Shown in pieces: positions 1 to 6,214 of a stretch of DNA of 6,328 bases. The translations under genes were made by a program, and so were the position numbers. The DNA comes from an uncultured Bacteroides sp. (GTDB lineage: Bacteria; Bacteroidota; Bacteroidia; Bacteroidales; Bacteroidaceae). Location of the stretch: the NCBI GenBank assembly GCA_900555635.1, contig USLU01000147.1, positions 1-6,328 on the forward strand, written 5' to 3'. Numbering within the stretch: the stretch's first letter is position 1; each line of letters opens with the position of its first letter. The notes under the pieces are model-generated. The model had not been told where the DNA came from, searched no databases, and was given only the letters and a program-made list of their open reading frames with translations.

Positions 1-1445
1 CCCAGCGGGGTGGGGATGTGGGTGCTGCCGCCATTACGGAACTCGGCAAGCGGTTTAATCTGAAACCGGATTCACTGTATGTTGAAAGCAGTGATATAGT
101 GACCGATCTCATGTATGGCAACAAAGTCATCGCTTCTTTTATTGACCAGGATGGTTTGTGGGAGAACTGTACCCGTGACCAGTTAGCCGCCAAAAATAAG
201 CAGGTCATAGTAAGCAAACTGAAGGTAATGAAGGAAGAACATAGCTTGTGGCAGTTGGGCAAGCGCATTCTGTACTTCATACTTGTATTGGTAGGGCAGT
301 TCCTGCTTTTCAAGCTGACTAATTGGTTATTCAATAAGTTGAAGTTGCGCATTCAGAAGCTGAAGGACACCAAGCTCAAACCTATCTCGATTCAAGACTA
401 CGAATTGCTTGATACCCAGAAGCAGGTGAACCTGCTGATATTCCTCGCCAGCATGTTGCGCTACCTGCTGATGTTGCTGCAACTGGTGCTTACCGTACCT
501 ATGTTGTTTGCTATTTTCCCGCAGACCAAGAAGTTGGCTTACGATATCCTATCTTACATCTGGAACCCGGTAAAGGATATATTGTTGGGGATAGGCAGCT
601 ACATCCCCAACCTGTTCACTATTCTTATCATCTGTATGGCCATTAAATACTTGGTGAGGATGGTGCGTTACCTGGCTAACGAAGTACAGTCCGAGCGGTT
701 GAAGATTACAGGTTTCTATGCCGACTGGGCCATGCCTACCTATCACATCATCCGCTTCCTGCTCTACGCCTTTATGATTGCGATGATCTATCCTTATCTT
801 CCCGGTTCGCAAACCGGTGTTTTCCAAGGTATATCGGTGTTTGTGGGTCTGATTGTGTCGCTCGGCTCCAGCACGGTTATCGGGAATATCATAGCGGGAC
901 TGGTGATTACTTATATGCGTCCCTTCAAGTTGGGCGACCGCATACAGTTGAACGATACTACCGGCAATGTGATAGAGAAGACACCGTTGGTTACCCGCAT
1001 CCGCACACCGAAGAATGAGGTGATTACGATCCCCAATTCATTCATCATGTCCTCGCATACAGTCAACTTCAGCCAGTCTGCACGCGAATATGGGTTGATT
1101 ATCCATTCCGAAGTAACCATTGGTTACGATGTCCCCTGGCGTCAAGTTCATCAATTGCTGATTGATGCAGCGCTGAATACGCCGGGTGTAGTGGATGATC
1201 CTAAGCCATTCGTTCTTGAAACTTCGTTGAGCGACTGGTATCCGGTGTATCAGGTGAATGCTTACATCAAAGAAGCCGACCGGCTGGCACAGATTTACTC
1301 TGATTTGCACCAGAATATTCAAGACCGCTTCAATGAAGCAGGAGTAGAAATCATGTCACCGCATTATATGGCTACGCGCGATGGAAACGAAACAACCATT
1401 CCGAAGGATGACCTGCGGGGAGAGGCCACAGTATCTCGAAAATGA
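1..1445 (+). CDS. MscS-family mechanosensitive ion channel, 5' end missing
   Basis: This is the C-terminal part of an inner-membrane small-conductance mechanosensitive channel, which releases solutes when membrane tension rises after osmotic downshock. The frame is open from the left edge (first full codon at base 3), so the GTG at 18 is probably internal and the true start lies outside the window. Numbering from that GTG, residues 1-78 form a soluble segment, probably periplasmic. Hydrophobic segments lie near 83-105, 138-168, 180-216, 242-262 and 268-300. The last is the Gly/Ala-rich pore helix (VSLGSSTVIGNIIAGL), followed directly by the MscS beta domain: FKLGDRI at 303-309, TRIRTPKNEVITIPNS at 326-341 and a VNFS end near 349-352. 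A cytoplasmic alpha/beta domain closes the protein at about 355-455. The extra N-terminal helices suggest one of the larger MscS-like channels rather than the minimal three-helix form. The gene converges on the next one with 58 bp between stops. Family assignment is firm; physiological role is inferred. Confidence 0.93.
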   Translation, partial: QRGGDVGAAAITELGKRFNLKPDSLYVESSDIVTDLMYGNKVIASFIDQDGLWENCTRDQLAAKNKQVIVSKLKVMKEEHSLWQLGKRILYFILVLVGQFLLFKLTNWLFNKLKLRIQKLKDTKLKPISIQDYELLDTQKQVNLLIFLASMLRYLLMLLQLVLTVPMLFAIFPQTKKLAYDILSYIWNPVKDILLGIGSYIPNLFTILIICMAIKYLVRMVRYLANEVQSERLKITGFYADWAMPTYHIIRFLLYAFMIAMIYPYLPGSQTGVFQGISVFVGLIVSLGSSTVIGNIIAGLVITYMRPFKLGDRIQLNDTTGNVIEKTPLVTRIRTPKNEVITIPNSFIMSSHTVNFSQSAREYGLIIHSEVTIGYDVPWRQVHQLLIDAALNTPGVVDDPKPFVLETSLSDWYPVYQVNAYIKEADRLAQIYSDLHQNIQDRFNEAGVEIMSPHYMATRDGNETTIPKDDLRGEATVSRK

Positions 1446-1503
1446 GAGACATTGACTCTCTAACTGATTAAAACAATATTAGGGTTTGTATAGTGAAATA
1501 GGC

Positions 1504-2808
1504 TTATCGAGCGAATAGTATCTCCGAATATGGGAAGCCAAAGTTGGGGAAGTTTCTCCACTCTTTCTTCTGTAAGTCGTAGATTTCGATTAGTCCGCCA
1601 TTTTCCCGCCCTTCTATTAGCATATAGATTTCCTGCGTCTTCAAATCTTCAGTGAAGTGTGTAGCTATGGAAACTAATTTGTTTGCGTAGGGGTATACGG
1701 CGAAAGGCTCATCCAATGAGTTGGTAGTAGTATTCCATAGACGCAGTTCTGTCCCACTGCCATCGGGCTTTGACAAAGCAAATCCGCTGACAATCGTGTA
1801 GCCACTTGCAGCGTCGGTTTTTTCTTTCTGAGCTACAATCCAGAAGGGAATCAAAGCGTCTGTTTTGATGGGGTCATAAACGTCCATGTTGTAATCTCTG
1901 CCATGCACTCCTATCGTTACAGGTGAGAAGGTTCCGTCACCATTATCAGCTGATAATAGCAGATAGCCATCGGACGACAAGACTCCTATATAACGGGAAA
2001 GGGATTGGGGTTTGAAGCCTTCGGGTATTTGGATTGTAGGGGGAGGAACCTCATTGTTACGTGATAAGGCTGATGTGTTAACGCTCGAAAGAATCAAGTT
2101 CTTTTCATTTAATTGATTGATTGCAAATATCTGACTGCCGACACCTGTGCAGAAAGTGAGGGGTGCTTCTGATGCGCCGGATTTCCAATAGCGCATGGAG
2201 AGGTCGAACTTACCGATAGAGGTCTCTCCGCCCTGTTTCAGAAGTCCGCAGAGGGTATAGTTGCCGGGAGTATTTACTGCCAGTGTGAAGTCTTCGCCAT
2301 CTGCAAAGCTCACTATATCAGTAGTTCTTCCAGTGGTGAGATCTATCTGCTGAATGCCTCGCGGATGGCCATTCATGGAGCGTGAGTTGGTGATGCCGTA
2401 TAGCTGTAATTCTTTGGGAGCTTGTCCATCGGCTACGGATACGGTGCAAAGAGTCATTTTCTTGTCGCCACGCACCAGAAACATTTTTAGTGTGGCGGCA
2501 GGATAGTGTCCCGGCACAAGGAAGGTGATGCTGGTAGGAGTTTGTTCTTTGACGATGGGGTTTGAGACGGCGTAGCCTTCTTTGATAGGACCACTTGGCT
2601 CTTCCAGCGGCCAGCGAACATCTACAATGAACTGGTCGTTCTCCCGGAACCCTTGTGCCGTGATGGTGATGGTTTCGCCGGGCTTGAATACTTTGTCGGC
2701 ATCAGTTACTACAACGTTTGTCACCAAGATGGGTTCTTCGTTCTTGTCATCGTCGCTACAAGCTACAACGAACAGGCAACATAGAAATAGGATAGCAATT
2801 TGTTTCAT
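1504..2808 (-). CDS. Probable surface-exposed lipoprotein with Ig-like N-terminal domain
   Basis: This encodes a 434-residue lipoprotein of unknown function. The start is set at the ATG at 2808. An in-frame ATG at 2883 would add 25 residues but lies upstream of a good promoter whose -7 box is at 2839-2846. Residues 1-16 form a type II signal peptide ending VVA, with lipidated Cys17. The mature protein begins C-SDDDKNEE, the acidic run that acts as a lipoprotein export signal to the outer-membrane surface in Bacteroides. Residues about 28-126 are beta-rich, with VFKPGETITITAQGF and TSITFLVPG stretches resembling IPT/TIG Ig-like folds. Residues 131-434 contain repeated short strands (QLYGITN, GIQQIDLTTGRT, LIEIYDLQKKEW) like those of beta-propeller proteins; this fold is inference. 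No SusC/SusD-like or enzyme gene adjoins it, so a glycan-binding role is not supported here. It is probably monocistronic. Confidence 0.85.
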   Translation of the reverse strand: MKQIAILFLCCLFVVACSDDDKNEEPILVTNVVVTDADKVFKPGETITITAQGFRENDQFIVDVRWPLEEPSGPIKEGYAVSNPIVKEQTPTSITFLVPGHYPAATLKMFLVRGDKKMTLCTVSVADGQAPKELQLYGITNSRSMNGHPRGIQQIDLTTGRTTDIVSFADGEDFTLAVNTPGNYTLCGLLKQGGETSIGKFDLSMRYWKSGASEAPLTFCTGVGSQIFAINQLNEKNLILSSVNTSALSRNNEVPPPTIQIPEGFKPQSLSRYIGVLSSDGYLLLSADNGDGTFSPVTIGVHGRDYNMDVYDPIKTDALIPFWIVAQKEKTDAASGYTIVSGFALSKPDGSGTELRLWNTTTNSLDEPFAVYPYANKLVSIATHFTEDLKTQEIYMLIEGRENGGLIEIYDLQKKEWRNFPNFGFPYSEILFAR

Positions 2809-2838
2809 GTTCTTGTGTGTATTTAGAATAGATTGTCG

Positions 2839-2868
2839 CAAAGATAGGGTATTAAGTTGATAAACAAA
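2839..2868 (-). promoter_or_regulatory. Bacteroidota-type promoter of the lipoprotein gene
   Basis: On the minus strand a TTTG (-33 box, 2868-2865) is followed after 18 bp by TATCTTTG (-7 box, 2846-2839), matching TAnnTTTG. The -7 box ends 30 bp before the ATG at 2808, which gives a short leader of roughly 24 nt. This position excludes the longer upstream start of the lipoprotein frame. The spacer is about one base shorter than the best examples. Confidence 0.75.
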
Positions 2869-2901
2869 AAGAAGCGCCGGCAAAAGTTACTATTTGCCGG
2901 C
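2865..2901 (-). terminator. Intrinsic terminator of the ATPase gene
   Basis: A perfect 9-bp stem (GCCGGCAAA at 2876-2884 with TTTGCCGGC at 2893-2901) encloses an 8-nt loop. On the minus strand it is followed by GCTTCTTTTTGTTTA. The T-tract lies only on that side, so the terminator serves the ATPase gene, whose stop codon is 55 bp upstream. The last Ts of the tract are also the TTTG -33 box of the lipoprotein promoter, so the two signals overlap. Confidence 0.8.
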
Positions 2902-2955
2902 ACTTTGTAAGAAGTTAAATGCTTATATCAAGGATGCCAATCAGTGCTTAGAGGT

Positions 2956-4152
2956 TCAATACGTCATTCCGAACAGCCACAACGGTATTTCATTGCGGAA
3001 TCCGACTTCGATATTATCCAAGGCCAGATAGCCTTGCTCTACACCTGCCAGTTGCTGTTGAGTTTTGTTTTTGCCGCCAATTTCAAAGCTATATTCGCCG
3101 TTGACGGTGAAATCAACTTTAGAGGAGTAGGTGACGGAATGCTTTACCTGCATCTGATTCAGAAAGAATGTTTCGCGGACGTTGCCTATGTCTGTTTTGT
3201 CTCCACCTAAGGCATAGGCGTAGTTGGTATTGCCCAAATAGATCTTTTCGGGCTTGGCCAGTTGCTTGATGCCGGATGTCTCTTTGTCGAGCAGAAGCAG
3301 GGCCTGTGCTTTCTTCAGATAGAAAAGATAGTTCAATAAGCTGATACGGGTTACTTCCACTTCTTTGCTTAAGGTTGATATGTTGGGTATGCAAGGCACA
3401 AGTTGCGAGAGTATGACAAACAGCTTTTTGATTCGCCCGATGGAATAGTAATCAATCTTTTCGGTGGCAGGCAGGTCAACGTCGAGAATGGTGTTGAGCG
3501 TGGCAAGCAGTTTGTCATGATATAAGGGGCGGTCTTCCTTATAGAACGGGAAGTAACCGAATGAAAGATAATCCTTGAAGGCTACGAGGGGCTTCAGACT
3601 TCGACCGATGCCCATAGCTATTTCTATGTGGCGGGTGAGGATATCGGCAAGTGAAACTTTATCTGTCTTGTAACCGTATTCCAACTCCAGGAATTCCCGA
3701 AAAGAGAGACCGTGCAGGTGGAACACGGCGGCACGGCGTGACAAGTCGGCTTCGCCCTTGTGTATCTCCAGCATGGAAGACCCTGTGAATACTATTTTCA
3801 TATCAGGATAACTGTCGTAGATGTTCTTGATTTCTATAGACCATGTGGGGTATTTATGCACTTCGTCCAAGAACAATGTCTTGCCACCCATTTTATGGAA
3901 ATCATCTGCCAAGTCGAGCAGAGAGTGAGTTGTGAACCAGATGTTATCTAAAGAGGCATAGAGAACTTCTCCGCTGAAAGGGGCGTAGTTGTTCTTGATG
4001 TATTGCAGGAGGAGTGTGGTCTTGCCTGTACCACGTGCTCCGGTAATGGCAATAAGTCTGCTTTCCCAACGGATTTCGTGGTATAGATAGCGTATAAACT
4101 CGGTTGATGTACGCTCAACAAGCTGATAGAATGTCTCAAATAGTTGTCTCAT
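2956..4152 (-). CDS. AAA ATPase with C-terminal DUF4143 domain
   Basis: This 398-residue protein has the AAA_14 plus DUF4143 architecture, a large prokaryotic family with no settled function. The ATPase part has Walker A GARGTGKTT (38-46, Lys44), Walker B TLFLDEVH (92-99, Asp96 and Glu97), a sensor-like FTGSS (122-126), and SRR (138-140) followed by HGLSFREFLEL, the usual join to the second half. A helical region (about 190-300) with winged-helix character leads to the C-terminal domain. There Glu327, Asp347 (KVDFTV) and Glu357-x3-Lys361 (EIGGK) form a PD-(D/E)xK-like nuclease pattern that appears intact. There is no signal peptide or membrane segment, so it is probably cytoplasmic. Length is typical and no frameshift is seen. 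It has its own promoter with an operator-like repeat and its own terminator, so it is probably a single-gene unit. A DNA-related role is plausible but unproven. Confidence 0.92.
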   Translation of the reverse strand: MRQLFETFYQLVERTSTEFIRYLYHEIRWESRLIAITGARGTGKTTLLLQYIKNNYAPFSGEVLYASLDNIWFTTHSLLDLADDFHKMGGKTLFLDEVHKYPTWSIEIKNIYDSYPDMKIVFTGSSMLEIHKGEADLSRRAAVFHLHGLSFREFLELEYGYKTDKVSLADILTRHIEIAMGIGRSLKPLVAFKDYLSFGYFPFYKEDRPLYHDKLLATLNTILDVDLPATEKIDYYSIGRIKKLFVILSQLVPCIPNISTLSKEVEVTRISLLNYLFYLKKAQALLLLDKETSGIKQLAKPEKIYLGNTNYAYALGGDKTDIGNVRETFFLNQMQVKHSVTYSSKVDFTVNGEYSFEIGGKNKTQQQLAGVEQGYLALDNIEVGFRNEIPLWLFGMTY

Positions 4153-4174
4153 GGCCTTGGAATTGTATGTAGGA

Positions 4175-4205
4175 CAAAGATAGTTTGTATTCTCTATAAT
4201 ACAAA
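4175..4205 (-). promoter_or_regulatory. Bacteroidota-type promoter of the ATPase gene
   Basis: On the minus strand TTTG (4205-4202) is followed after 19 bp by TATCTTTG (4182-4175), a full match to the consensus boxes and spacing. The -7 box ends 22 bp before the ATG at 4152, leaving a very short leader. The region between the boxes is filled by a perfect inverted repeat described separately. Confidence 0.8.
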
Positions 4206-4238
4206 ATTAAGTAGAAATTGTTTTTTAGAGAATACAAA
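4184..4238. repeat. Three-copy TTTGTATT inverted repeat, probable operator
   Basis: Plus-strand TTTGTATT at 4184-4191 and AATACAAA at 4198-4205 make a perfect 8-bp inverted repeat with a 6-bp centre. A third copy, AGAGAATACAAA at 4227-4238, is the exact 12-bp reverse complement of TTTGTATTCTCT at 4184-4195. The inner dyad spans the ATPase promoter spacer, and its right arm contains the -33 TTTG. A bound protein there would block or reshape the promoter. The function is inferred from position and symmetry; the repeat itself is plainly visible. It could also be a relic of a small repeat family. Confidence 0.6.
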
Positions 4239-4294
4239 TATTGTTCGTTGCCTCCGGTATTGTTTGCCAATGACTCTGATTTCAAAGTATCTTT

Positions 4295-4325
4295 TTTGCT
4301 TTATCAGATATATGTTGTACATTTG
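4295..4325 (+). promoter_or_regulatory. Consensus plus-strand promoter for the structured RNA
   Basis: TTTG at 4295-4298 is followed after exactly 19 bp by TACATTTG (4318-4325), a full match to TTTG-N19-TAnnTTTG. Transcription should start a few bases after 4325, near 4330-4333. That is 235 bp or more before the next start codon, far longer than the leaders of the two other promoters in the window. This is why a separate RNA or a regulatory leader is proposed. Confidence 0.75.
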
Positions 4326-4329
4326 CAGT

Positions 4330-4512
4330 GCATTCTATCTAAAATACACTGGTGGGGAAACCTGCCTTTTTGACGTGGCGGGCATTTTTATGCCTGCTTG
4401 CGTGCATTCTATATGGCGGTTCCGCACCCCCATGTAGAGTGTTAATGCACCTACTGCCAGTGTATGTGGTGGAATGCAATGGGACAGGCGAAACCGCTTC
4501 TTTTATTCTTTT
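4330..4512 (+). ncRNA. Candidate structured RNA (6S-like or regulatory leader)
   Basis: The predicted transcript folds into a long-range helix closed by TGCATTC (4329-4335) with GAATGCA (4472-4478). An internal bubble follows (4336-4343 against 4466-4471), then nine more perfect pairs, ATACACTGG (4344-4352) with CCAGTGTAT (4457-4465). Inside are two hairpins: 4377-4384 with 4391-4398 (loop TTTTTA), and 4402-4408 with 4444-4450 continued by 4408-4416 with 4430-4438 (one G-U pair). A T-rich tract at 4498-4512 follows a weak 5-bp hairpin (4486-4499) and could be the 3' end. A long helix broken by a bubble recalls 6S RNA, which mimics an open promoter. Lineage-specific RNAs such as Bacteroidales-1 are other candidates. 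I recognise no conserved primary sequence of a named family. It could equally be the leader of the gene at 4569. Confidence 0.55.
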
Positions 4513-4568
4513 AAATCTACCCTTCCGTTCTTCCCATTGAACCTTATTTATTCACCATTCAAAACTTT

Positions 4569-5030
4569 ATGCTTATGGAAGCTATTTTGAACAAAGAGCA
4601 GGTTCGCCCGGGGGACGAAACTCAGTTTATGCACGCAGCTTTTACATCCGAGGAGGAGATGATGTCATTTTATCTGATACTCAATCGGTTTGTGAATCAG
4701 TCAACTTACTTCATGCAACGCCCGGACGTTGAACGATTGGAAGATTTACTACGGACGCTTGGAAAATTCCAACACTTCACTAATCATTTCGGTACTCACG
4801 AGATTGTAGGAATAAAACCGCTGGTTGAAGGATTCGGCTTGTACATGATGCAGCAAACAATCCCTGACCAGAGGCGTAAACTTGCCGCTGAACATGTAGG
4901 CTATCAGGCAAGATTCTTTATGGATATAATGAAGGACACTGAACAGGCGAGAATGCTTTCGCACATTATTGCTTCGCACATAGCGAATGTGAAGTATCTA
5001 TTGGAAAAGCTGAAAGAAACAAATGAATGA
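4569..5030 (+). CDS. Small alpha-helical hypothetical protein
   Basis: This encodes a 153-residue protein that I do not recognise. Starts are possible at 4569 (MLMEAIL) or 4575 (MEAIL); no ribosome-binding motif distinguishes them, which is usual for Bacteroides. The sequence has no signal peptide, membrane segment, zinc-type Cys pairs or known catalytic motif, and no cysteine at all. It appears mostly helical and rich in Met, Phe, Gln, Glu and His. Amphipathic stretches lie at about 28-72 and 95-150, and the C-terminus is a charged helix (YLLEKLKETNE). It is probably a small soluble cytoplasmic protein. No promoter box occurs between 4500 and 4568, so expression may depend on read-through from the promoter at 4295-4325 past the structured RNA. 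That would make this RNA its leader. Length and base use give no reason to doubt that it is a real gene, but its function is unknown. Confidence 0.72.
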   Translation: MLMEAILNKEQVRPGDETQFMHAAFTSEEEMMSFYLILNRFVNQSTYFMQRPDVERLEDLLRTLGKFQHFTNHFGTHEIVGIKPLVEGFGLYMMQQTIPDQRRKLAAEHVGYQARFFMDIMKDTEQARMLSHIIASHIANVKYLLEKLKETNE

Positions 5031-5056
5031 TATTATGCCGTTATTGATGGCGTGCC

Positions 5057-5232
5057 GTTACCTCGGAGATGAACATCCGTTACCTCGGTGGTGAACGTTT
5101 GTTACCTCAGCCGGTAACGTTATTTACATACTGTGGTAAAAGCGTTTACATACCGTGGTAAAGGTCGTTACACACCGAGATAATGACCGCTACATACAGA
5201 AGTAAATGCTTTTACCAGAAGAGATAAATACT
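5057..5232. repeat. Array of eight 22-bp degenerate tandem units with dyads
   Basis: Units begin at 5057, 5079, 5101, 5123, 5145, 5167, 5189 and 5211, exactly 22 bp apart with no indels. Each opens with KTTAC-like bases (GTTAC, TTTAC, GCTAC), and most have a matching GTAAM-like arm at unit positions 14-18. Examples are GTTACCTCAGCCGGTAAC in unit 3 and TTTACATACCGTGGTAAA in unit 5. Units 3, 4 and 5 are perfect 5-bp-armed dyads; the others have one to three mismatches. The outer pair changes in step: T/A in units 4, 5 and 8, G/C in units 1, 2 and 3. A shortened unit may precede it (GTTA at 5040), and isolated GGTAA motifs follow (5234 and 5254). Because 22 is not a multiple of 3 and stops occur, it is not coding. 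It fills the gap between two convergent genes. Confidence 0.8.
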
Positions 5233-5281
5233 TGGTAAATGTAATATGTTGATTGGTAATGCTATAGTGATGAATTGGTGT

Positions 5282-6214
5282 TCACTTGTCTCTTCTTATG
5301 GTATGCAGAATGTTTCCTCTTTTGTCAATCATACGCAGCTCCAATGACTTCTTGTCTGCCGATACGATGGAGAAACCCGGTTCGGGACTACAGAATACAG
5401 TTCCTTCTATGGGCTTTACTTTGCGGGAGAGCGAAGCGGAAGTATTTGTAACATAGTCTGTATCACTGCCCGGTACCCGTACATGCTGGAAGTTATGAAT
5501 ATGTCCGTCGATGTACATATCTACTTTATGCTTGCGCAAGATGGGGTCGAGGCGGGTTTGCATGTTCAGGCGTTCGCTTTCGTCTTTCGGAGTTTCGGCG
5601 TAGATGGGATGATGTCCGGCAACGATTACCCAGTCTTCCTTGGCGGCGGTCAGGACGGAGTCTATCCAAACGAGTTGCTTCTTATAGTCTTGCTTACAAG
5701 CGTCGGGATAGGTGGCGCTGTCATTGCGATACTTGTCGATTAAGGGAGCGGTATCTATCCAAACGATACGAAGGGTGATGCCGTCGTCTTCGAAAGACTT
5801 GGTGTAGTAGCGGGCAGGCATAGTCCAGCGGCGGCTGACGTTGGTGTAATCCAGTACGGCTTGGGTATTGCCGCGGTATTCGTGGTTGCCCAGTACGGGG
5901 AACCAATCAATCATTAGCTCGGGATGGCTGTAGATGAGTTCGTAGTTGGTCATCCAAAGCGGATCGTTTACGCTGCGAACACCTTCAAAGTGATGTACGT
6001 CTCCGGTAGCGAGGACAAATTCAGGTCCAACTTCTTCGCCCATTACACCCATTAGTTCGGCAATCGGCTTTTGGTCGTAGTAGCCGTTACGACCCAGGTC
6101 GTTGGCTACGTAGAAGTTGAACTTCTTGTCGAAGATGGAGTAATCAGTGATTTGGGCGGTTACCGCCAGGTTGCCGAGGACGGCGACTAGGATAATAAGG
6201 AATATCTTTTTCAT
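5282..6214 (-). CDS. Secreted purple/tartrate-resistant acid phosphatase-like metallophosphoesterase
   Basis: This 310-residue calcineurin-like phosphoesterase probably hydrolyses phosphomonoesters in the periplasm or outside the cell. A signal peptide (1-20, KK then a hydrophobic core, ending VTA before Gln21) directs export. The metal-binding motifs are in the order of the ACP5/TRAP-type family: NDLGRNG (Asp39), ATGDVHHFEGV (Asp72), LGNHEYRG (Asn110, His111), VAGHHPIY (His201) and DGHIHNFQH (His238, His240). In mammalian TRAP the second motif is GDNFY, with an iron-binding Tyr. Here the matching residue is His75, so the enzyme is unlikely to be purple and may use other metals. Size is near that of TRAP proteins, and no truncation is seen. 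No TTTG/TAnnTTTG promoter is visible in the 114 bp upstream to the window edge, so it may be transcribed with a gene further right. The true substrate is unknown. Confidence 0.9.
   Translation of the reverse strand: MKKIFLIILVAVLGNLAVTAQITDYSIFDKKFNFYVANDLGRNGYYDQKPIAELMGVMGEEVGPEFVLATGDVHHFEGVRSVNDPLWMTNYELIYSHPELMIDWFPVLGNHEYRGNTQAVLDYTNVSRRWTMPARYYTKSFEDDGITLRIVWIDTAPLIDKYRNDSATYPDACKQDYKKQLVWIDSVLTAAKEDWVIVAGHHPIYAETPKDESERLNMQTRLDPILRKHKVDMYIDGHIHNFQHVRVPGSDTDYVTNTSASLSRKVKPIEGTVFCSPEPGFSIVSADKKSLELRMIDKRGNILHTIRRDK

Larger units (their letters stand above)
4153..4568. other. Gene-free divergent intergenic region
   Basis: These 416 bp separate the ATPase gene from the plus-strand gene at 4569. 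They hold the ATPase promoter and its operator-like repeat (4175-4238), an AT-rich stretch with no assigned element (4239-4294), a plus-strand promoter (4295-4325), a structured transcript (about 4330-4512), and a pyrimidine-rich stretch before the next start codon. Short open frames here look accidental, and no second TAnnTTTG promoter is seen between 4500 and 4568. Confidence 0.8.

Noticed and set aside
549..827. Antisense open frame of 92 codons within the channel gene; similar antisense frames occur in the other genes.
   Set aside because: They overlap clearly conserved coding sequence on the other strand, and their translations show no recognisable domain.
1445..1461. AGAGA/TCTCT hairpin just after the channel gene as a terminator.
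   Set aside because: The stem is only 5 A/G-rich pairs and no T-tract follows on either strand.
2809..2883. Longer N-terminus for the lipoprotein, starting at the ATG at 2883.
   Set aside because: The extension covers the promoter and part of the terminator hairpin, and it would bury the signal peptide behind 25 residues.
4352..4540. A 62-codon frame starting at GTG, with a hydrophobic stretch resembling a signal peptide.
   Set aside because: It lies inside the predicted structured RNA, uses a GTG start only 20 or so bases from the transcript start, and its composition follows the base-pairing segments. It looks accidental.
5031..5281. A possible CRISPR array in the repeat region.
   Set aside because: The 22-bp units abut with no unique spacers, the units are degenerate, and no cas genes are present.
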